Origin: Ursus arctos
Lineage: Eukaryota > Chordata > Mammalia > Carnivora > Ursidae
Direction: 5' to 3'
Length of the DNA stretch: 64,000 nt
Assembly: GCF_023065955.2 (NCBI RefSeq)
Contig: NC_079873.1
Span: 8,942,566 to 9,006,565 of the forward strand
Shown here piece by piece: positions 34,854 to 46,721 of this stretch (the stretch's first letter is position 1; every line of letters begins with the position of its first letter). Both the position numbers and the translations under genes were made by a program. The notes below the pieces were generated by a model. That model ran no database searches and was not told the origin of the DNA. It worked only from the letters and a program-made list of their open reading frames with translations.

Positions 34854-35065
34854 ATTTTTAAAGAATTTATTTATTTATTTATTTATTTGAGAAGGGAGGG
34901 AGCGAGAAAAGGGGCTGACGGAGAGGGAGAGAGAGAATTGCAAGCAGACTCTCCATTGAGTACAGAGGCCCATGCGGCCGGGGCTTGATCTGATCACCCT
35001 GAGATCACGACCTGAGCCGAAATCAAGAGTTGGACGCCTAACCGATTGAGCCACCCGGGCACCCC
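34854..35065 (-). mobile_element. SINEC, older copy of the nested pair
   Basis: Tail (ATTT)n at about 34865-34890; head complement TGAGCCACCCGGGCACCCC ends at 35065. The outer duplication aaagcatgcgattta (34610-34624) and aaagcatgccattta (35068-35082), one mismatch, brackets the whole composite, showing that this SINE landed first. Confidence 0.87.
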
Positions 35066-35236
35066 ACAAAGCATGCCATTTATTTTAAAATAGGTCTAGA
35101 ATCATTAAAACATCACTTTCCATATATCCATTTTTGAAGGTAAGAAATTGAAAAGCTGCTAGAGAAGATGTGAACTGTTTACCTCAGTGGTCTGGCAGAC
35201 AGAGACTGCAAATCCCATTTTAAGCTTTGGCACTTT

Positions 35237-35436
35237 TTTTTTTTTTTTAAGATTTTATTTATTTATTCGACAGAGATAGAGACAGCCAGCGAGAGAGGGA
35301 ACACAAGCAGGTGGAGTGGGAGAGGAAGAAGCAGACTCATAGTGGAGGAGCCTGATGTGGGGCTTGATCCCATAACGCCGGGATCACGCCCTGAGCCGAA
35401 GGCAGATGCTTAACCGCTGTGCCACCCAGGCGCCCC
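35237..35436 (-). mobile_element. SINEC, full length, young bear-type
   Basis: A perfect 15-base target-site duplication, aagctttggcacttt, at 35222-35236 and 35437-35451. Near-consensus body, including the complement of GGCACAGCGGTTAAGC in the head and T18 (the poly(A)) at the other end. Confidence 0.95.
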
Positions 35437-35758
35437 AAGCTTTGGCACTTTCTTATCTGTCTTACATGTCTATCATTCTTGCCTTGATTTCTCTAGTTCT
35501 TAGGAAATAAAGGATGACTTGTAGAATTACCAGATTTATCAAATAATAATAGGGGATGGTTTGCATGTTTATCTGAGATTCGAGTTTAATTGGGTATTTT
35601 GTATTTTCCTGGTAAACTTATTATAGTGCATTTTAAAAGCATTTATTCTGTGTTTTTATTTCTTTCTGCTTCTTCAAGGAGAAAGAAAAACATTGGGGAA
35701 AGTTCTTAGGAAATTTCCATCATCTTTTTCCCCCCTTCATTCATAGTTCCCTAATAGA

Positions 35759-35974
35759 GGGGCCCCCGGGTGGCTCAGTACATTAAACTTCTGACTCTTG
35801 GTTTCTGCTCAGGTCCTGTTGGGTCCTCAGAAGGAGCCCTGCCTCAGGCGCCTGCGCTCAGTGGGGAGTCTGCTGGAAGATTCTTTCCCTCTGCCCCTCC
35901 CTCTACTCCTTGGCTAGGTCCCTCTCTTTCAAATAATTGAATGAATCTTTAGAAAAAAATTAAAAAATGAATAA
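35759..35974 (+). mobile_element. SINEC, diverged
   Basis: Head GGGGCCCCCGGGTGGCTCAG at about 35759; tail TCAAATAATTGAATGAATCTTTAG then A-rich. Target-site duplication ttccctaatag (35747-35757) and ttccgtaatag (35975-35985). Confidence 0.85.
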
Positions 35975-35985
35975 TTCCGTAATAG

Positions 35986-36891
35986 GATTTTCTTGTGTAC
36001 AGAGGTAATTTTTTTTAAAAAGACACATGATTAATCTAAATTAAGATTGGCTTGGCCCATCTCACCCTCTTGTCTATAAGAGAATTAAGTAGGTATTGAA
36101 CTAAAGTGTGAAATCTAAGGAGTCGTTGTATTTCATGAACGTCCATTCTAAGTTGTGTGTTTGTTTACAGGCCCCATTTTGAAAATAGCCAAACTATTGA
36201 TCACTTACTTTTTTAACACAAGAGCATTTTTTGTTTTGTTGCTTTTTTTCAAACCAATATACCGAGCTGTTCATGAAAATTACTGAAGATTACATTGCTT
36301 TTTGAGTAATGTCTGTCTCCAGGAAGGTTGAGAATTTGCACATAATTTTTGTCGTGTAATCCAGTTGACAAGATAGCATTTTCACCCCTGAGGAAGTAGA
36401 AGGTAATAAAATACTTGAGTACAGATCTACGAGACACATTTTGAAAAATCAGAGCTTTTAAAGAGAATCTTAGCTATTTGACAACTTATGTAAAAGAAGG
36501 CATCCGTTTCCATTGTGTAAACTTTATATGGAATCGTTTTCTGTGTGTGATAATAAGAACAGTCGCTATTGTTGACATCCATATGGAAATGTCATGCCTT
36601 ATTCATTTTGCCACCATTGAGTGGTGGTTGTCAAAACTACAAGAGAAACCACTGAAGGCCGACAGAATCACAGTGGACCCCTAGCACTTAATGCTGAGAA
36701 AGTACCATATGTCTCCATGCTGAAGCTGAGAGATGGTGGAATGAGGGAATTTTAAAATAAGTCTCTAGGATAGTGAAATAGCGCCGTGGCTCCTTTTTAA
36801 CGGCAAATGACAGAGGGAATTAGTTTTTACCTTTACCCTGTTTCCTTTCTCCTCTTTCTTGAGCTTGTCAGTTCTTATTTAGGTATTGCTT
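35986..36891. other. Unannotated noncoding stretch
   Basis: AT-rich, no named element. Frame 36478-36684 has no supported homology. Confidence 0.4.
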
Positions 36892-36902
36892 TAATTGCAT
36901 TT

Positions 36903-37131
36903 CTTTTTTTTTCGTTTTTGTTTTTTTTTTACGATTTATTTTTTTATTTTAGAGAGCTAGAGAATAGGCAGACGCATTGTGGGGGGAGTGGCACAGGGAC
37001 AGAATCTCAAGCGGACTCTCCGATGAGTGTGGAGCTCCTTGCAGGGCTCCATCTCTGTGGGCCCATGAGATCGTGACTGGAGCTCAAACCAGGAGTCTGA
37101 CACCTAACCAACGGAGCCACCCAGGCGCCCC
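36903..37131 (-). mobile_element. SINEC, diverged
   Basis: T-rich tail 36903-36955, head complement GAGCCACCCAGGCGCCCC ending at 37131. Flanks taattgcattt (36892-36902) and tagttgcattt (37134-37144) are a target-site duplication with one mismatch. The body is diverged ('gcaagcggactctcc' type), an older subfamily. Confidence 0.85.
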
Positions 37132-37144
37132 TGTAGTTGCATTT

Positions 37145-38480
37145 TAAAACCAAATAAAAATTATAGTTGCTCATAAATGGTTTCAAATTGTATCAGTTGT
37201 TCCTGGGCCACCAACTGAAGAATTCTCCTGTGGACAAACAATGGGAGTCAGTGGTTATGTTCTGTCTCTCTCTTCCTTCCTTCTACAGCCCTAACTTCCT
37301 TCCTTCCTCTCCCCCCACTCCTGCTCTAGTTTCATCCTTCCTTTGCTTTGGCAGTGAAAAAGTCTTATTGTGTTGCTAACGCAGAACATGGAACAGCCAT
37401 GGAAGCTTGTAGCAGATTCTTGTTTTAATCCCCATGTTTTGATTTATTTGTGTTCTGACTCAGAATGCTGATCCATGGAATATATACATTGCAGAATACT
37501 TCCTTTTAAAGATTTTGGAGGAATGCTGTACCCAGGATTTGCTTCAGTTTTACACATGTTGCGGTGCAGATGAATGAGATTTTCGGGCATGTCCTGGGCT
37601 CCCAGCATATTATTGGTGGGCAATTCCTGGATTCAGAGAAGCCTGGATCCAGCTTGTCCCATTTGAACCATGAGATTCCCTACTTATCTGGCCGAGTTGA
37701 CAAGTTTAACTGACAGACATCTGTTGGTGTAGGTGTTGGGCACTGACCAATAGCAATTATCGCCCTGTACTGTGCCTGTGAAGCACAGTGCAGACTTAGT
37801 TAAGCTCTTTGACAAGCATACCAGTTGATTAATTAGTTCCTCGTGGCTTCCCTGGAAAACTCGGTGATTGTGGAATGAAAGTTAATTAGGCCTACGAACA
37901 GACCTTTTCTTGGGGCTGGTTTGACTTGGAGAATAAAAGGAGTTCCTTTGAGGATATAAAAACCATAAAATTGGCCCCTCTCTTATTCGGGTGTCTTCCC
38001 ACCAAGATTATGATATGCACTATATATTAATTTACAAACTAACAAGCTTTCACAAAAGTAACTTGCAAATTTGTTTCCAGTTCCTCATCTAATTAAGGAT
38101 GAATTTATTAAATCTTGGCATTTTTATATGGGTGTTATTAATAAGTGGCTCATTCACATTACCTGGAAAATATCAGAGTTACATCTGTCTACTGTTCATT
38201 GATTTATGTCCCCTTGAAACCTCATTTGGGGCTCTGGAGCCCTCTCTTTCACTTGGCTGTCGTTTTGAGTGTCTGTTTTACTGAATGTCTATATACAATT
38301 TAATATTGCTTTCAAGTGGGCTGAGTGATTACTGTGGTTTTGAAAGAACATGTAACCCTACAAACTACAGAAAGGTGAAGAATTTCAGAGTTCCCTGAAG
38401 GTAAGGAATTTTTCAGTTTTAGTTTATACCACCTTTTTGGGGATTTTCACCTATTAGAATATATTCATTTTTCATCTCGT
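37145..38480. other. Repeat-free stretch with homeodomain-like motifs
   Basis: No transposon seen. TAATTA-type sites at 37827-37836 (gattaattag), 37881-37890 (gttaattagg) and 38088-38098 (tctaattaagg). Such clustering is typical of developmental enhancers but is not proof. No gene seen. Confidence 0.4.
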
Positions 38481-38493
38481 AGTATGATATCCT

Positions 38494-38696
38494 TTAAAAA
38501 AAAGATTTTATTTGTTTATTTGATATAGAGCGAGAGAGAAAGAGAGAGCACAAGCAGGGGAGAGGGACTGAAGGAGAAGGAGAAGCAGGCTCCCCGTGGA
38601 ACAGGGAGCTGGTCTCTGGGCTCAGTCCTAGGACCCTGACATCATGACCTGAGCAGAAAGCAGATGCTTAACAGACAGAGCCCCCCAAGTGCCCCC
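38494..38696 (-). mobile_element. SINEC, full length
   Basis: Tail AAAAAAAAGATTTTATTTGTTTATTTG on + from about 38494; head complement ends near 38696. Target-site duplication agtatgatatcct (38481-38493) and aggatgatatcct (38699-38711), one mismatch. Confidence 0.87.
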
Positions 38697-39025
38697 ATAG
38701 GATGATATCCTACTATGTACGCAGCACAAGCGAATGCAAGCTTTTTGGGTGGGTTAATGGGATCTAATTTAGGTTAATGTGGGTGGCTGTGACACTCATA
38801 ATCCATCCGAAAACAATAGAAATCTCAGTCTCAACAAATACAACAAAGGCCAATCAGTGGCAGGGAATGCTGAGTGGTAAGTCTTTTCCTGCATTCAGTC
38901 ATTCAGTCACCAAGGCTGGGGGAAGCTTTGCTGTCTTCAAAACCTGGCGTTTCTGGGGTTTCCTTGGGCCTTGATCATCAACAGACAGATGTGGAAAGAG
39001 AAAGCATGGAGACTTGCACATTTTA

Positions 39026-39229
39026 TTTTATTTTTTTTTTAACGATTTTATTTATTTATTTGACAGAGATAGAGACAGCCAGCGAGAGAGGGAACACAAG
39101 CAGGGGGAGTGAGAGAGGAAGAAGCAGGCTCATAGAGGAGGAGCCTGATGTGGGACTCGATCCCATAACGCCGGGATCACGCCCTGAGCCGAAGGCAGAC
39201 ACCTAACCGCTGTGCCACCCAGGCGCCCC
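39026..39229 (-). mobile_element. SINEC, full length, young bear-type
   Basis: Perfect 17-base target-site duplication gagacttgcacatttta at 39009-39025 and 39230-39246. The body matches the young subfamily (complement of GGCACAGCGGTTAGG, GGGATCGAGTCCCAC, CTGTCTCTATCTCTGTC). Confidence 0.95.
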
Positions 39230-39246
39230 GAGACTTGCACATTTTA

Positions 39247-40088
39247 ATGGGCAGGTGTGGCAGGTTTAGACCTGATTTTACCCACATTCCATTGCCCTGT
39301 ATGTGGTCCCAGCTCTTCTTTGGAAATAAGGGAGGCCAGAAAACGTAGTCCCTGGGTGGCTGGCTAGATCTATCCCAGCAGTCTCTGCAGTATGGAAGGG
39401 CCATGGCGGCTTGGTAGACAGCTAGCCATCTTTCATATAAGTGGTTTTTAAAAACCCTATTTATGGTGCTAAAAACTGGTACGTGATTTTCACTGACTTC
39501 TCACTAATAACTTCCTAACGCTTCATGTTTTCTTGTTTAGTCACATGATCCTTACTATTTACATGTCTTCCCAGGAAACTGCTGTTAGATTTTAGTTGAA
39601 TGCAGACATTCATGGCTGGTGGACTGAGGAACCTTATAAAATATAAATGCGTATTATTATCCTTCAACTAAATTTGTGCTCATTAAAGAAGTCACAACAA
39701 CATAGAAATGCAGAGAGAAGGAGTGAGGAGGACATTAATCTACACATCCCGTTGTCCAAGCACAATCACTGGTGTTAGTCTTTGGTACACTTCTTGCCTT
39801 GAATCTATCTTGGTTTGGAGATTTCTTTGAAAACTTTATTCACCCTGAAACCATAATTACAATTTTGTGTTTTGTGCACGTGCGCGTGTGTTTTCAAGCG
39901 TCTCTCTTCGTGTTACTTTGTAAAGGGTTTCCATGTACTTCCATTCCTAAAATCAACTTGTAAAAGGTTTTTTTTTTGAACCTACCTCCTTAACTTTGTG
40001 TTTTTCATCTTACTAATTTAAAAAGAAAATCATCTCATTGTGATTCACTGTTTTTTTTGCTAGCAATTGAAACATTTGGTAATTTTCC
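39247..40088. other. Unannotated noncoding stretch
   Basis: No named repeat and no gene recognised. Confidence 0.4.
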
Positions 40089-40278
40089 TTTTTTTTTTTT
40101 TAATTTTAAGTATTTGAGAGAGAGCACCCTAGCATGAGCAGGGGGAGGGGCAGAGGGAGACGGAGAAGCAGACGCCCCGCCAAGCAGGGAGCCTGATGTG
40201 GGGCTTGATCCCAGAACCCAGAGTTCATGTCCTGAACTGAAAGCAGTCGCTTAATTGACTAAGCCACCCAGGCTCTCC
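40089..40278 (-). mobile_element. SINEC, diverged
   Basis: T13 and TAATTTTAAGTATTTGAGAGAG at the tail side, 'gatgtggggcttgatcccagaaccc' in the middle, head complement GCCACCCAGGCTCTCC ending at 40278. No clear target-site duplication. Confidence 0.82.
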
Positions 40279-41481
40279 TATTTTTTTGCTTCCTAAGTCA
40301 TTTTCAGTGTGTCTTGTGAACACGCTCAGAAGTTGCACAAGAGTTATGTCCCAGGAGGTGAGGAGTCCAGCACACCGCTGGCTGTCTTGAGTTCTGGGGC
40401 GTGTGTGCATGAAATAGGTCGAGCAGGACTGCCCTACTAAGTATTTCCCTGCCCCCCACCCCTTGATTTTCAGAGAAAAAGATTGTTTCCTGGTCCCTCA
40501 CTCTCACACAACCAAGCTCACTAGACAGCGCAGAATCTGAGTGAGTGTTCTCGGAGCCCAGACTTACATAACAGCTCTCTAACCTGGATCAGCAGGAGTG
40601 AAGGATTTTCAGTGTTTTTCAGAATCTTTTTATTCAAAAAAACCCACAACTTCATAAACAAAATTATGTCTCTCAGAAGTAGCATTCTGTGTGTGGCATA
40701 CATTTTGGGAAACACGCTGTGTGATAACAATGAACAGAAGTATATAGGTGGTGTTTAAGCAATATAAGTGACAGAGGAAAATTACATGCAGGTATTAAGC
40801 GAACAGGTTGAATTGATTTCAAATTACAATAGAAGACTAGATTTCAGTGTTTCAAGCCGTACGATTTTGGAAAATGGATCAAGAAGTCATGTTTTTTATT
40901 GTAAGCTAGGAAATGAAATAGAACATATCTCAGTAAGGTAGGCGATAGTTTTGGTTTCTTAAATACCTACGTTTTCCGGTCATGTTTGTTAAGCTATGAC
41001 TTCGGCGGCCATAGGCAAAGACAGGAGAGAATTGGGGACCTCAGCCTCTCTCCTGTCTTCTTCTCTAGCCCTTGTTGGCTCCATGGTCATTTTGCAGTGT
41101 TCTTCTTGTGATTTCTGGGGTAACGTGAGTATTTCTAGAAAAGTGTAACACGCTGTATAAACAAATGGCCGGAAGTCCCTTTGCTACTCATAGTAATAGT
41201 ACATCATGGAATGAGACATGTGACCTCCTTGCTGGGAGGGACTTTGTCTATTTTGTCTGCGGCGTCACCAGCAAGTACATTAACACCATGCTCAAGGCCT
41301 ACGTGGTGAATGAATGAACCTGTTTGTCTGTTTGGTTTACGTTACTGTTTGCTCCTTGGAAGAAGAGTGCAGCCTGAGACTTAGGCCCATGGAGCCATTC
41401 TCTGCTCTCCAGTCTCTGCTGGTTCTTTCTCCCTAGACATTAGATGGTGTTGGGTATGACGTCCTTGTTGTAATCCCTTTG
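40279..41481. other. Mostly unannotated; includes an L2-like 3' end
   Basis: No gene. The only recognisable repeat is the L2-like scrap at 41215-41330. Confidence 0.4.
41215..41330 (+). mobile_element. LINE-2 3' end fragment
   Basis: 'ccttgctgggagggactttgtctattttgtctg' followed by 'aggcctacgtggtgaatgaatgaac' fits the L2 3' terminus. Confidence 0.4.
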
Positions 41482-41499
41482 GAAAACTCTTCTATTCTT

Positions 41500-41698
41500 T
41501 TTTTTTTTTTTAAGATTTTATTTATTTATTCGACAGAGATAGAGACAGCCAGGAGAGAGGGAACACAGTCAGGGGGAGTGGGAGAGGAAGAAGCAGGCTC
41601 ATAGCGGAGGAGCCTGATGTGGGGCTCGATCCCCCAACGCCGGGATCACGCCCTGAGCCGAAGGCAGACGCTTAACCGCTGTGCCACCCAGGCGCCCC
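41500..41698 (-). mobile_element. SINEC, full length, young bear-type
   Basis: Perfect 18-base target-site duplication gaaaactcttctattctt at 41482-41499 and 41699-41716, the longest in the window. Near-consensus body with a two-base deletion in the GCCAGCGAGAGAGG motif (reads GCCAGGAGAGAGG). Confidence 0.95.
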
Positions 41699-42244
41699 GA
41701 AAACTCTTCTATTCTTAATTAATGTCCAAGTGAGTACAATTTGGTATATGTCATTTAACTGGTGGTTCTCGATATTTCCACCTGAGAGAAGTTCCCTTCT
41801 CAGTGTACCTCCGTCATGGCTTGGTAACCAAAACGATGGAATGAATATGGGATTTTTCTGATTTTCTTGTGGGCTGAAATTTTTGTAGAACATATTCTCA
41901 AATTCGTGGCAATTTTTTCAAAGAGTCTTGTAAATATAATTTCCATGAGAAGTAAGAATGTCATTGCTAGCTCCTCCCCTTGGCTTCCAGAGGAAAGGGT
42001 GACGGGTGTACCTGGCTATAGGGGTTAGCAGCAGTGGTCGTGATTTGCTTCTCTATACGGCACGGTTCTAAGTCCTTGGCTGGGAGATTCACATGTTATA
42101 GTAATAACTTCAGTTATTTTTTGTTCTTCCCGGCTGTACAATATTGTCCCTCTAGCCAGGGACATCCTTTTGTTTGGAGGATGTGGTCACCATGACAATT
42201 ACAGGACTATAATGTCATGTTAGTCCTAAATTATGATTTCCATT

Positions 42245-42439
42245 CTAGTTAACGATTTTGTTCATTTACTTAGAGAGAAAGCAGAGGGAGGGGCAGAGGA
42301 AGAGAGGGAGAGAGAATCCCAAGCAGTTCTGCCCTGAGCACTGAGCCCGAAGTAGGGCTTGATTCCAGGACCCCAAGATCGCGACGTGATCTGAAATCAA
42401 GAGTCAGATGCCTAACGGACTCAGCCACCCAGGTGCCTC
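42245..42439 (-). mobile_element. SINEC, older
   Basis: Head complement AGCCACCCAGGTGCCTC ends at 42439. Target-site duplication tgatttccatt (42234-42244) and tgatctccatt (42440-42450). 'gatctgaaatcaagagtcagatgcc' marks the older subfamily also seen at 34854. Confidence 0.87.
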
Positions 42440-42989
42440 TGATCTCCATTTTCGTTCAGGTGAGAGGAGGTCCAACAAGCTCATTCCCTTTCTAAGAAAT
42501 TATCAAGGAGGAAGAAACAATATTTCAAAATAAGGGGAAACAAAATTTATCCAAAAAATGAGTTTTGCTTATTTGTAATCACTCCTTTGCAAGGAAGTCT
42601 GCGGCCATGTCTCCGGCTGTAATTATTTTACATGTGACGCCGGTGATATCCTTTTCGTCTTTCATGCCGTGATTGTCCTGTGTATTACAGTCGTTTTTGC
42701 AATAGGCGGACAGTGATTTCAGTTGTATCTGTGGACCTGCCTCAACACCGTATCAGTTCTCAGTTGCACAAGGCAGTCCTGTGAGCAGCAAAGTCCCCGT
42801 CCCAGCATTTGCTGTCGGCCCCTTCCCCTGGTTAGCCTCTTTTCAGTCACCGCACCTCCATTCACACAGCATTCCTGCTAAGATCATGTCTTTCTTCAGC
42901 CTCTCAGCCTGGCATAGCTGCTCGTTTGGGTAAGTCTCCAGAGCTCTGTGCCTGCCATCGCTCGAGTGCTTAGGAAACTATGTCGTGTC

Positions 42990-43110
42990 ACCCTCTAGGC
43001 ACTGAGGTCCTTGAGGAAAGTTCCTGTCTACCTGCTTTGCTGCTGCACGTTTAGTACATTGGACAGTTGGTTGTATGCAGTCGGCAACATGTATGTAAAT
43101 AAAGGGGGTA
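42990..43110 (+). mobile_element. LINE-2-like 3' end fragment
   Basis: 'actgaggtccttgaggaaagttcctgtctacctgctttgctgc' and 'gtttagtacattggacag' resemble the L2/L3 3' terminus; weak. Confidence 0.33.
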
Positions 43111-43184
43111 GAGATAGTACAGGTGAGAGGCAGGGTTGTAGATATTTAATATATAGATCATTGTTGTTTTCATTTGTATTTATT

Positions 43185-43348
43185 TTTTTCAAGATTTTAT
43201 TTATTTATTTATTTGTCAGAGGGAGGGAGAGGGAGAAGCAGGCTCCTTGCTGAGCAGGGAGCTCAAGGCGGGACTCGATCCCAGGACCCTGGGATCATGA
43301 CCTGAGCCAAAGGCAGACGCGTACCCGACTGAGCCTCCCAGGCGCCCC
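43185..43348 (-). mobile_element. SINEC, internally shortened
   Basis: AAGATTTTATTTATTTATTTATTTG tail, then directly the 'gggagaagcaggctcc' part, so about 35-40 bases of the pyrimidine-rich region are missing. Head complement GAGCCTCCCAGGCGCCCC ends at 43348. Confidence 0.85.
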
Positions 43349-45164
43349 TCGACTGTTTCTAAATAATAGCGTCTTACAAGTTCGTCAAGGCCACTAAATG
43401 TCAATACGGTGTGGACACTGAAGCTTTGTCCCAAATATTTATGCTGTAACAGTTCACTTCAGTTTTTATTTGTTCTGGAACATAAGCTTTTGTGGATATT
43501 CCTTAGATATAATAATGTTGGCCCATATTGCTTTCTTAAATCTTCATCTGAAAGGTATTTTTTGGCAAAATAGCCTTAGAAGGAAATCAATGCTGCTATT
43601 TGCTCATGCTTCTAATTCCTTACATGGGGAATTTGACAGAGGCGTACTGCCCAGAGTACATTTCTTAATAAACCCCTTTTCTTGAGAGGCCTGTGTAGCG
43701 GTGTGCTGCCCCCATATTGAGGTGAAATGAAGTCCATGTAAAATAATTAGTAACATTAACCTTCCATGAGATTTTTAGAAAGTTCGTTTAACCATCTGCT
43801 TCTTCACATTTGTCATATTTAATTCACCACGATGGCTTTTTGATTAGAAAATGGGCAAGCATCGTATCCTTTTGGGAAATCTGCTGAAAGCAGAGAGAAA
43901 ACGCCAACTGACAGAGTGCAAAGCATAAAATAATTGGAGGACTATTAGTTCTAATGGTCCCTACCTTGGAGGCCACTACACGTTTGAATGTAGCAAGCTC
44001 CGTGACCTGCGCGGGTCAAGTTCATTGGGTGTAAAGGAAAGTGACGTTAATCATTGTCATTTCACAACCATAAAGTGCGATTTTGTGAGCATTACCTTCC
44101 TGCGTTTTCTACTCCTGTCTTGGCATTATTAGTGTCCTTTTTCACCTAGGATGGCTGCCAAACCAGCACTTCGATTTATATGACTTTTATACCTTTTCAG
44201 TGTGATTTCCAGTGTGGTTTGCAAATAAGTTGTGGCCAAATGTCACGATTGCTAAAGAGATTCATCCTTTTGAAGTAGAGTTTGTTTTATTACTGTTTGT
44301 TTTGTTAGTTTTAAGGGCATGAAAGATTTTGTGATAACCCTCAGGTTAAGAGAATCTTTGAAAGTTATGTTATAACCTAGAATAAAAAGGACACAGAATC
44401 CTGAAACTAAAAACCTCCCAATTCCCATTTTAGTAAGTCTCATGGAAAGGATTAATTCTCATATTTTGTTAGAACATAATTAAATCTCATAGCCCTCAGC
44501 TTAATATAGATCTTCATGGAAGAGAATCTGTCTTTAACATGAAATCTAATGTTCATGTTACGTGTTCATTTAATTTTTTAATAGAAAAATGGACAACTTA
44601 AACAGAGTTGAAATGAATTTATTGGTTGAACTTACAACCTTCAATGTTGGTCAGTCTTGAACAGGAAATTAATTCCATTCCTTCTCTCTCTTTTCTCACT
44701 CTCATTTTTTCCTCTCTGGAAAATATTATTCTCCATCGATACAAATAGAAACGTTCGTAGGGATGTTGGCCTATTTCAGCAGCTCATGGCAGGCTGAGTG
44801 AGGACATTCTGAGGACACTTGCTTCTAAGAGTTTTTGGCTTATGTTAATCCTCATTTCAGGTCTTTCTTGTGTTCCAGATTTTCCTTGTTATTCTTATCC
44901 CCCAGCACTCTCCCTGTCTTCGGGAGAACCAAATGTGCCAGAGATAAAAGTGGAACTAAGTAAAGAGGAGTAAATATCTAACATAAGTTGGATGTGTTAG
45001 TTAAATTGGCACAGAGGATAATTAAGGAATATTGGTTTTATACAGTTAATTGGCCTTTAGAAATATTTTCGTATGAATACTATCATATGGATATTTCTTA
45101 GATATAATAAGGATTTATGTGATCTTGTAAAAAATCTGAAGACTCTTGTTTCCAATAGTTAGAG
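43349..45164. other. Repeat-poor noncoding stretch
   Basis: AT-rich, no named element or gene. 'tggatattccttagatataataa' near 43493-43515 recurs in similar form near 45089-45111, a small dispersed similarity of unknown meaning. Confidence 0.4.
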
Positions 45165-45420
45165 ATTCATTCATTCCACAAATAGTTTATTTGCAAATTA
45201 GTGCAAAGTGTTGCTAATTTATTCATGTACAAAGTAATGTACTTGGTGCCCTGGGAGCTCAAAGATAGTCAGAGCTGTTGTCCTCTCGTTACGGAGAAGG
45301 TGAAGAACAAGTGCAGAGGTGAGCACAGATGCAGTTTTTTCCAGAAAGTCAAGTCACACCTGGGGTAGGCATGGTCCTAGAGGATGAGAATGAGGCCATC
45401 TTGGGCCATTGTGGGTTAGT
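45165..45420 (-). mobile_element. LINE-2 3' end, antisense
   Basis: 'attcattcattccacaaatag', 'ggtgccctgggagctcaaagatagtcagagctg' resembles the reverse complement of the L2 3' terminus. Confidence 0.4.
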
Positions 45421-45899
45421 GGCCTTGACTGCTTGCATGCTTGAAGGTTAAACCCATGGCACCTTGACCTGTTCCTGGGGAGGTGACAGCTTAGATTCCG
45501 AAGGTTGTCAAGAAGAGGAAGAGGAGGAAAAGGTAAAGGAAGAGGAGGACCCCAGTTCCTCTAAATACAACCAGTGTTTTGACATTGCCATGCCTACCTT
45601 TGGCAACATGGACCCCAGCACTACCTCTCAAATCCTTTGTAATCCTGCCTTTCTCTGTCAATGCCAATTAGTACTCCCCAGTCCCTACTGCTCTCCATCC
45701 TATGAAAGTGGAGTAGTCAGGAACAGTACTCTGTGTGAAAGTGGCTTCTTGGATTACATGTGACTAATGAGATCTGAGGGAAGAAATGTTCCAGAAAGAG
45801 GGAAGAGAAATCCAATGCCTCTGAGTCAGAATAAAGCTTCATCTGTTCCAGAAAGAAAACAAACTGATTGTAAGATTAAGAGAATTTCCCTGTCTCAGT

Positions 45900-46720
45900 A
45901 AATCTCATCATGGCGGACACTCCGGTGAAACATCACAGTGATCCCTGCTTTCTCTGCCCCCTCTCACTAATCTCCCCACCTCCCATGTGTTGGTTGGCTC
46001 GATTCTGGAATTTGCCCCTTTTGTTTGATCCCTACAATTTTTCACAAAGGTCCACCTTCAAAATTCACCTGGGTCACTTCACCTGCTTCTTTATCGCCCT
46101 TTATGCTTCAGCTCCTCCCTCTTTATTATTCTTTTTTTTTTTATGGAGCAGCTAGAAAGTTCTTTCAAGAACACAGCTCCATTCCTGTCATGCCCCTGCT
46201 CTTAATGCACTGGTGTCTTCCTACTGCACCAAAAATCGGCTCACAAGTCTCCTTCAAGTCCCACGTAGTTATACTAAGCTGGCCCATGCGTACCAGTCCT
46301 TCCTACTCAGGGATCATGTCGTCCCCTCCCCCCCACCACCACTTTGCACTGCTTGTACTTGCTATTCTTTGTTTTGTAACCCATCGCCTTTATTCCTGTC
46401 TGGAGTCCTATATCCTGTGTCTCCTCTTTCAATGTTTATTTCCTCAGATCTTCATACTCCGGTCTCCTGAGAAAATGCCAGAGTGGCCTGATCGCTCCAT
46501 CTGAAGTAGCCCCCCCCCCTTTCTACTCTTGCCACTCTATCCCATCTCCTCGCTTTGGTTTCTAGATGGCTTTTAGGATCTTAGACATTTGCATTTGTTG
46601 GTTTGCTTGTTTATTACCCCACCCAGTGTCCCCTGCACTCCTCCTAAGGGTGGACTATCCCTCTAAGCATGCGTATCTTGTGGACCACTGTCTCTCCAGC
46701 ATCTGAAACAGGACCGGAGC
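45900..46720 (+). mobile_element. LINE-2 3' region, sense
   Basis: Ordered L2 phrases: 'ctttgcactgcttgtacttgctattc' (46342-46367), 'gccagagtggcctgatcgctccatctgaagtagccccccc' (46478-46518), 'gcatttgttggtttgcttgtttatt' (46591-46615), 'ccagcatctgaaacagg' (46697-46713). The 159-codon frame 46025-46504 is inside this dead element and is not a gene. Confidence 0.6.
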
Positions 46721-46721
46721 T

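Noticed and set aside
34645..43348. Regularly spaced repeats that could suggest an array
   Set aside because: Copies are dispersed SINEs with individual target-site duplications and irregular spacing; they are not CRISPR or a tandem satellite.
45464..45763. Frame with a run of glutamates (99 codons)
   Set aside because: The acidic run comes from a GAGGAAG-rich purine stretch; the rest has no recognisable features.
46025..46504. Plus-strand open frame of 159 codons
   Set aside because: Lies within the sense L2 3' region, which is noncoding at this point; C/T richness keeps it open.
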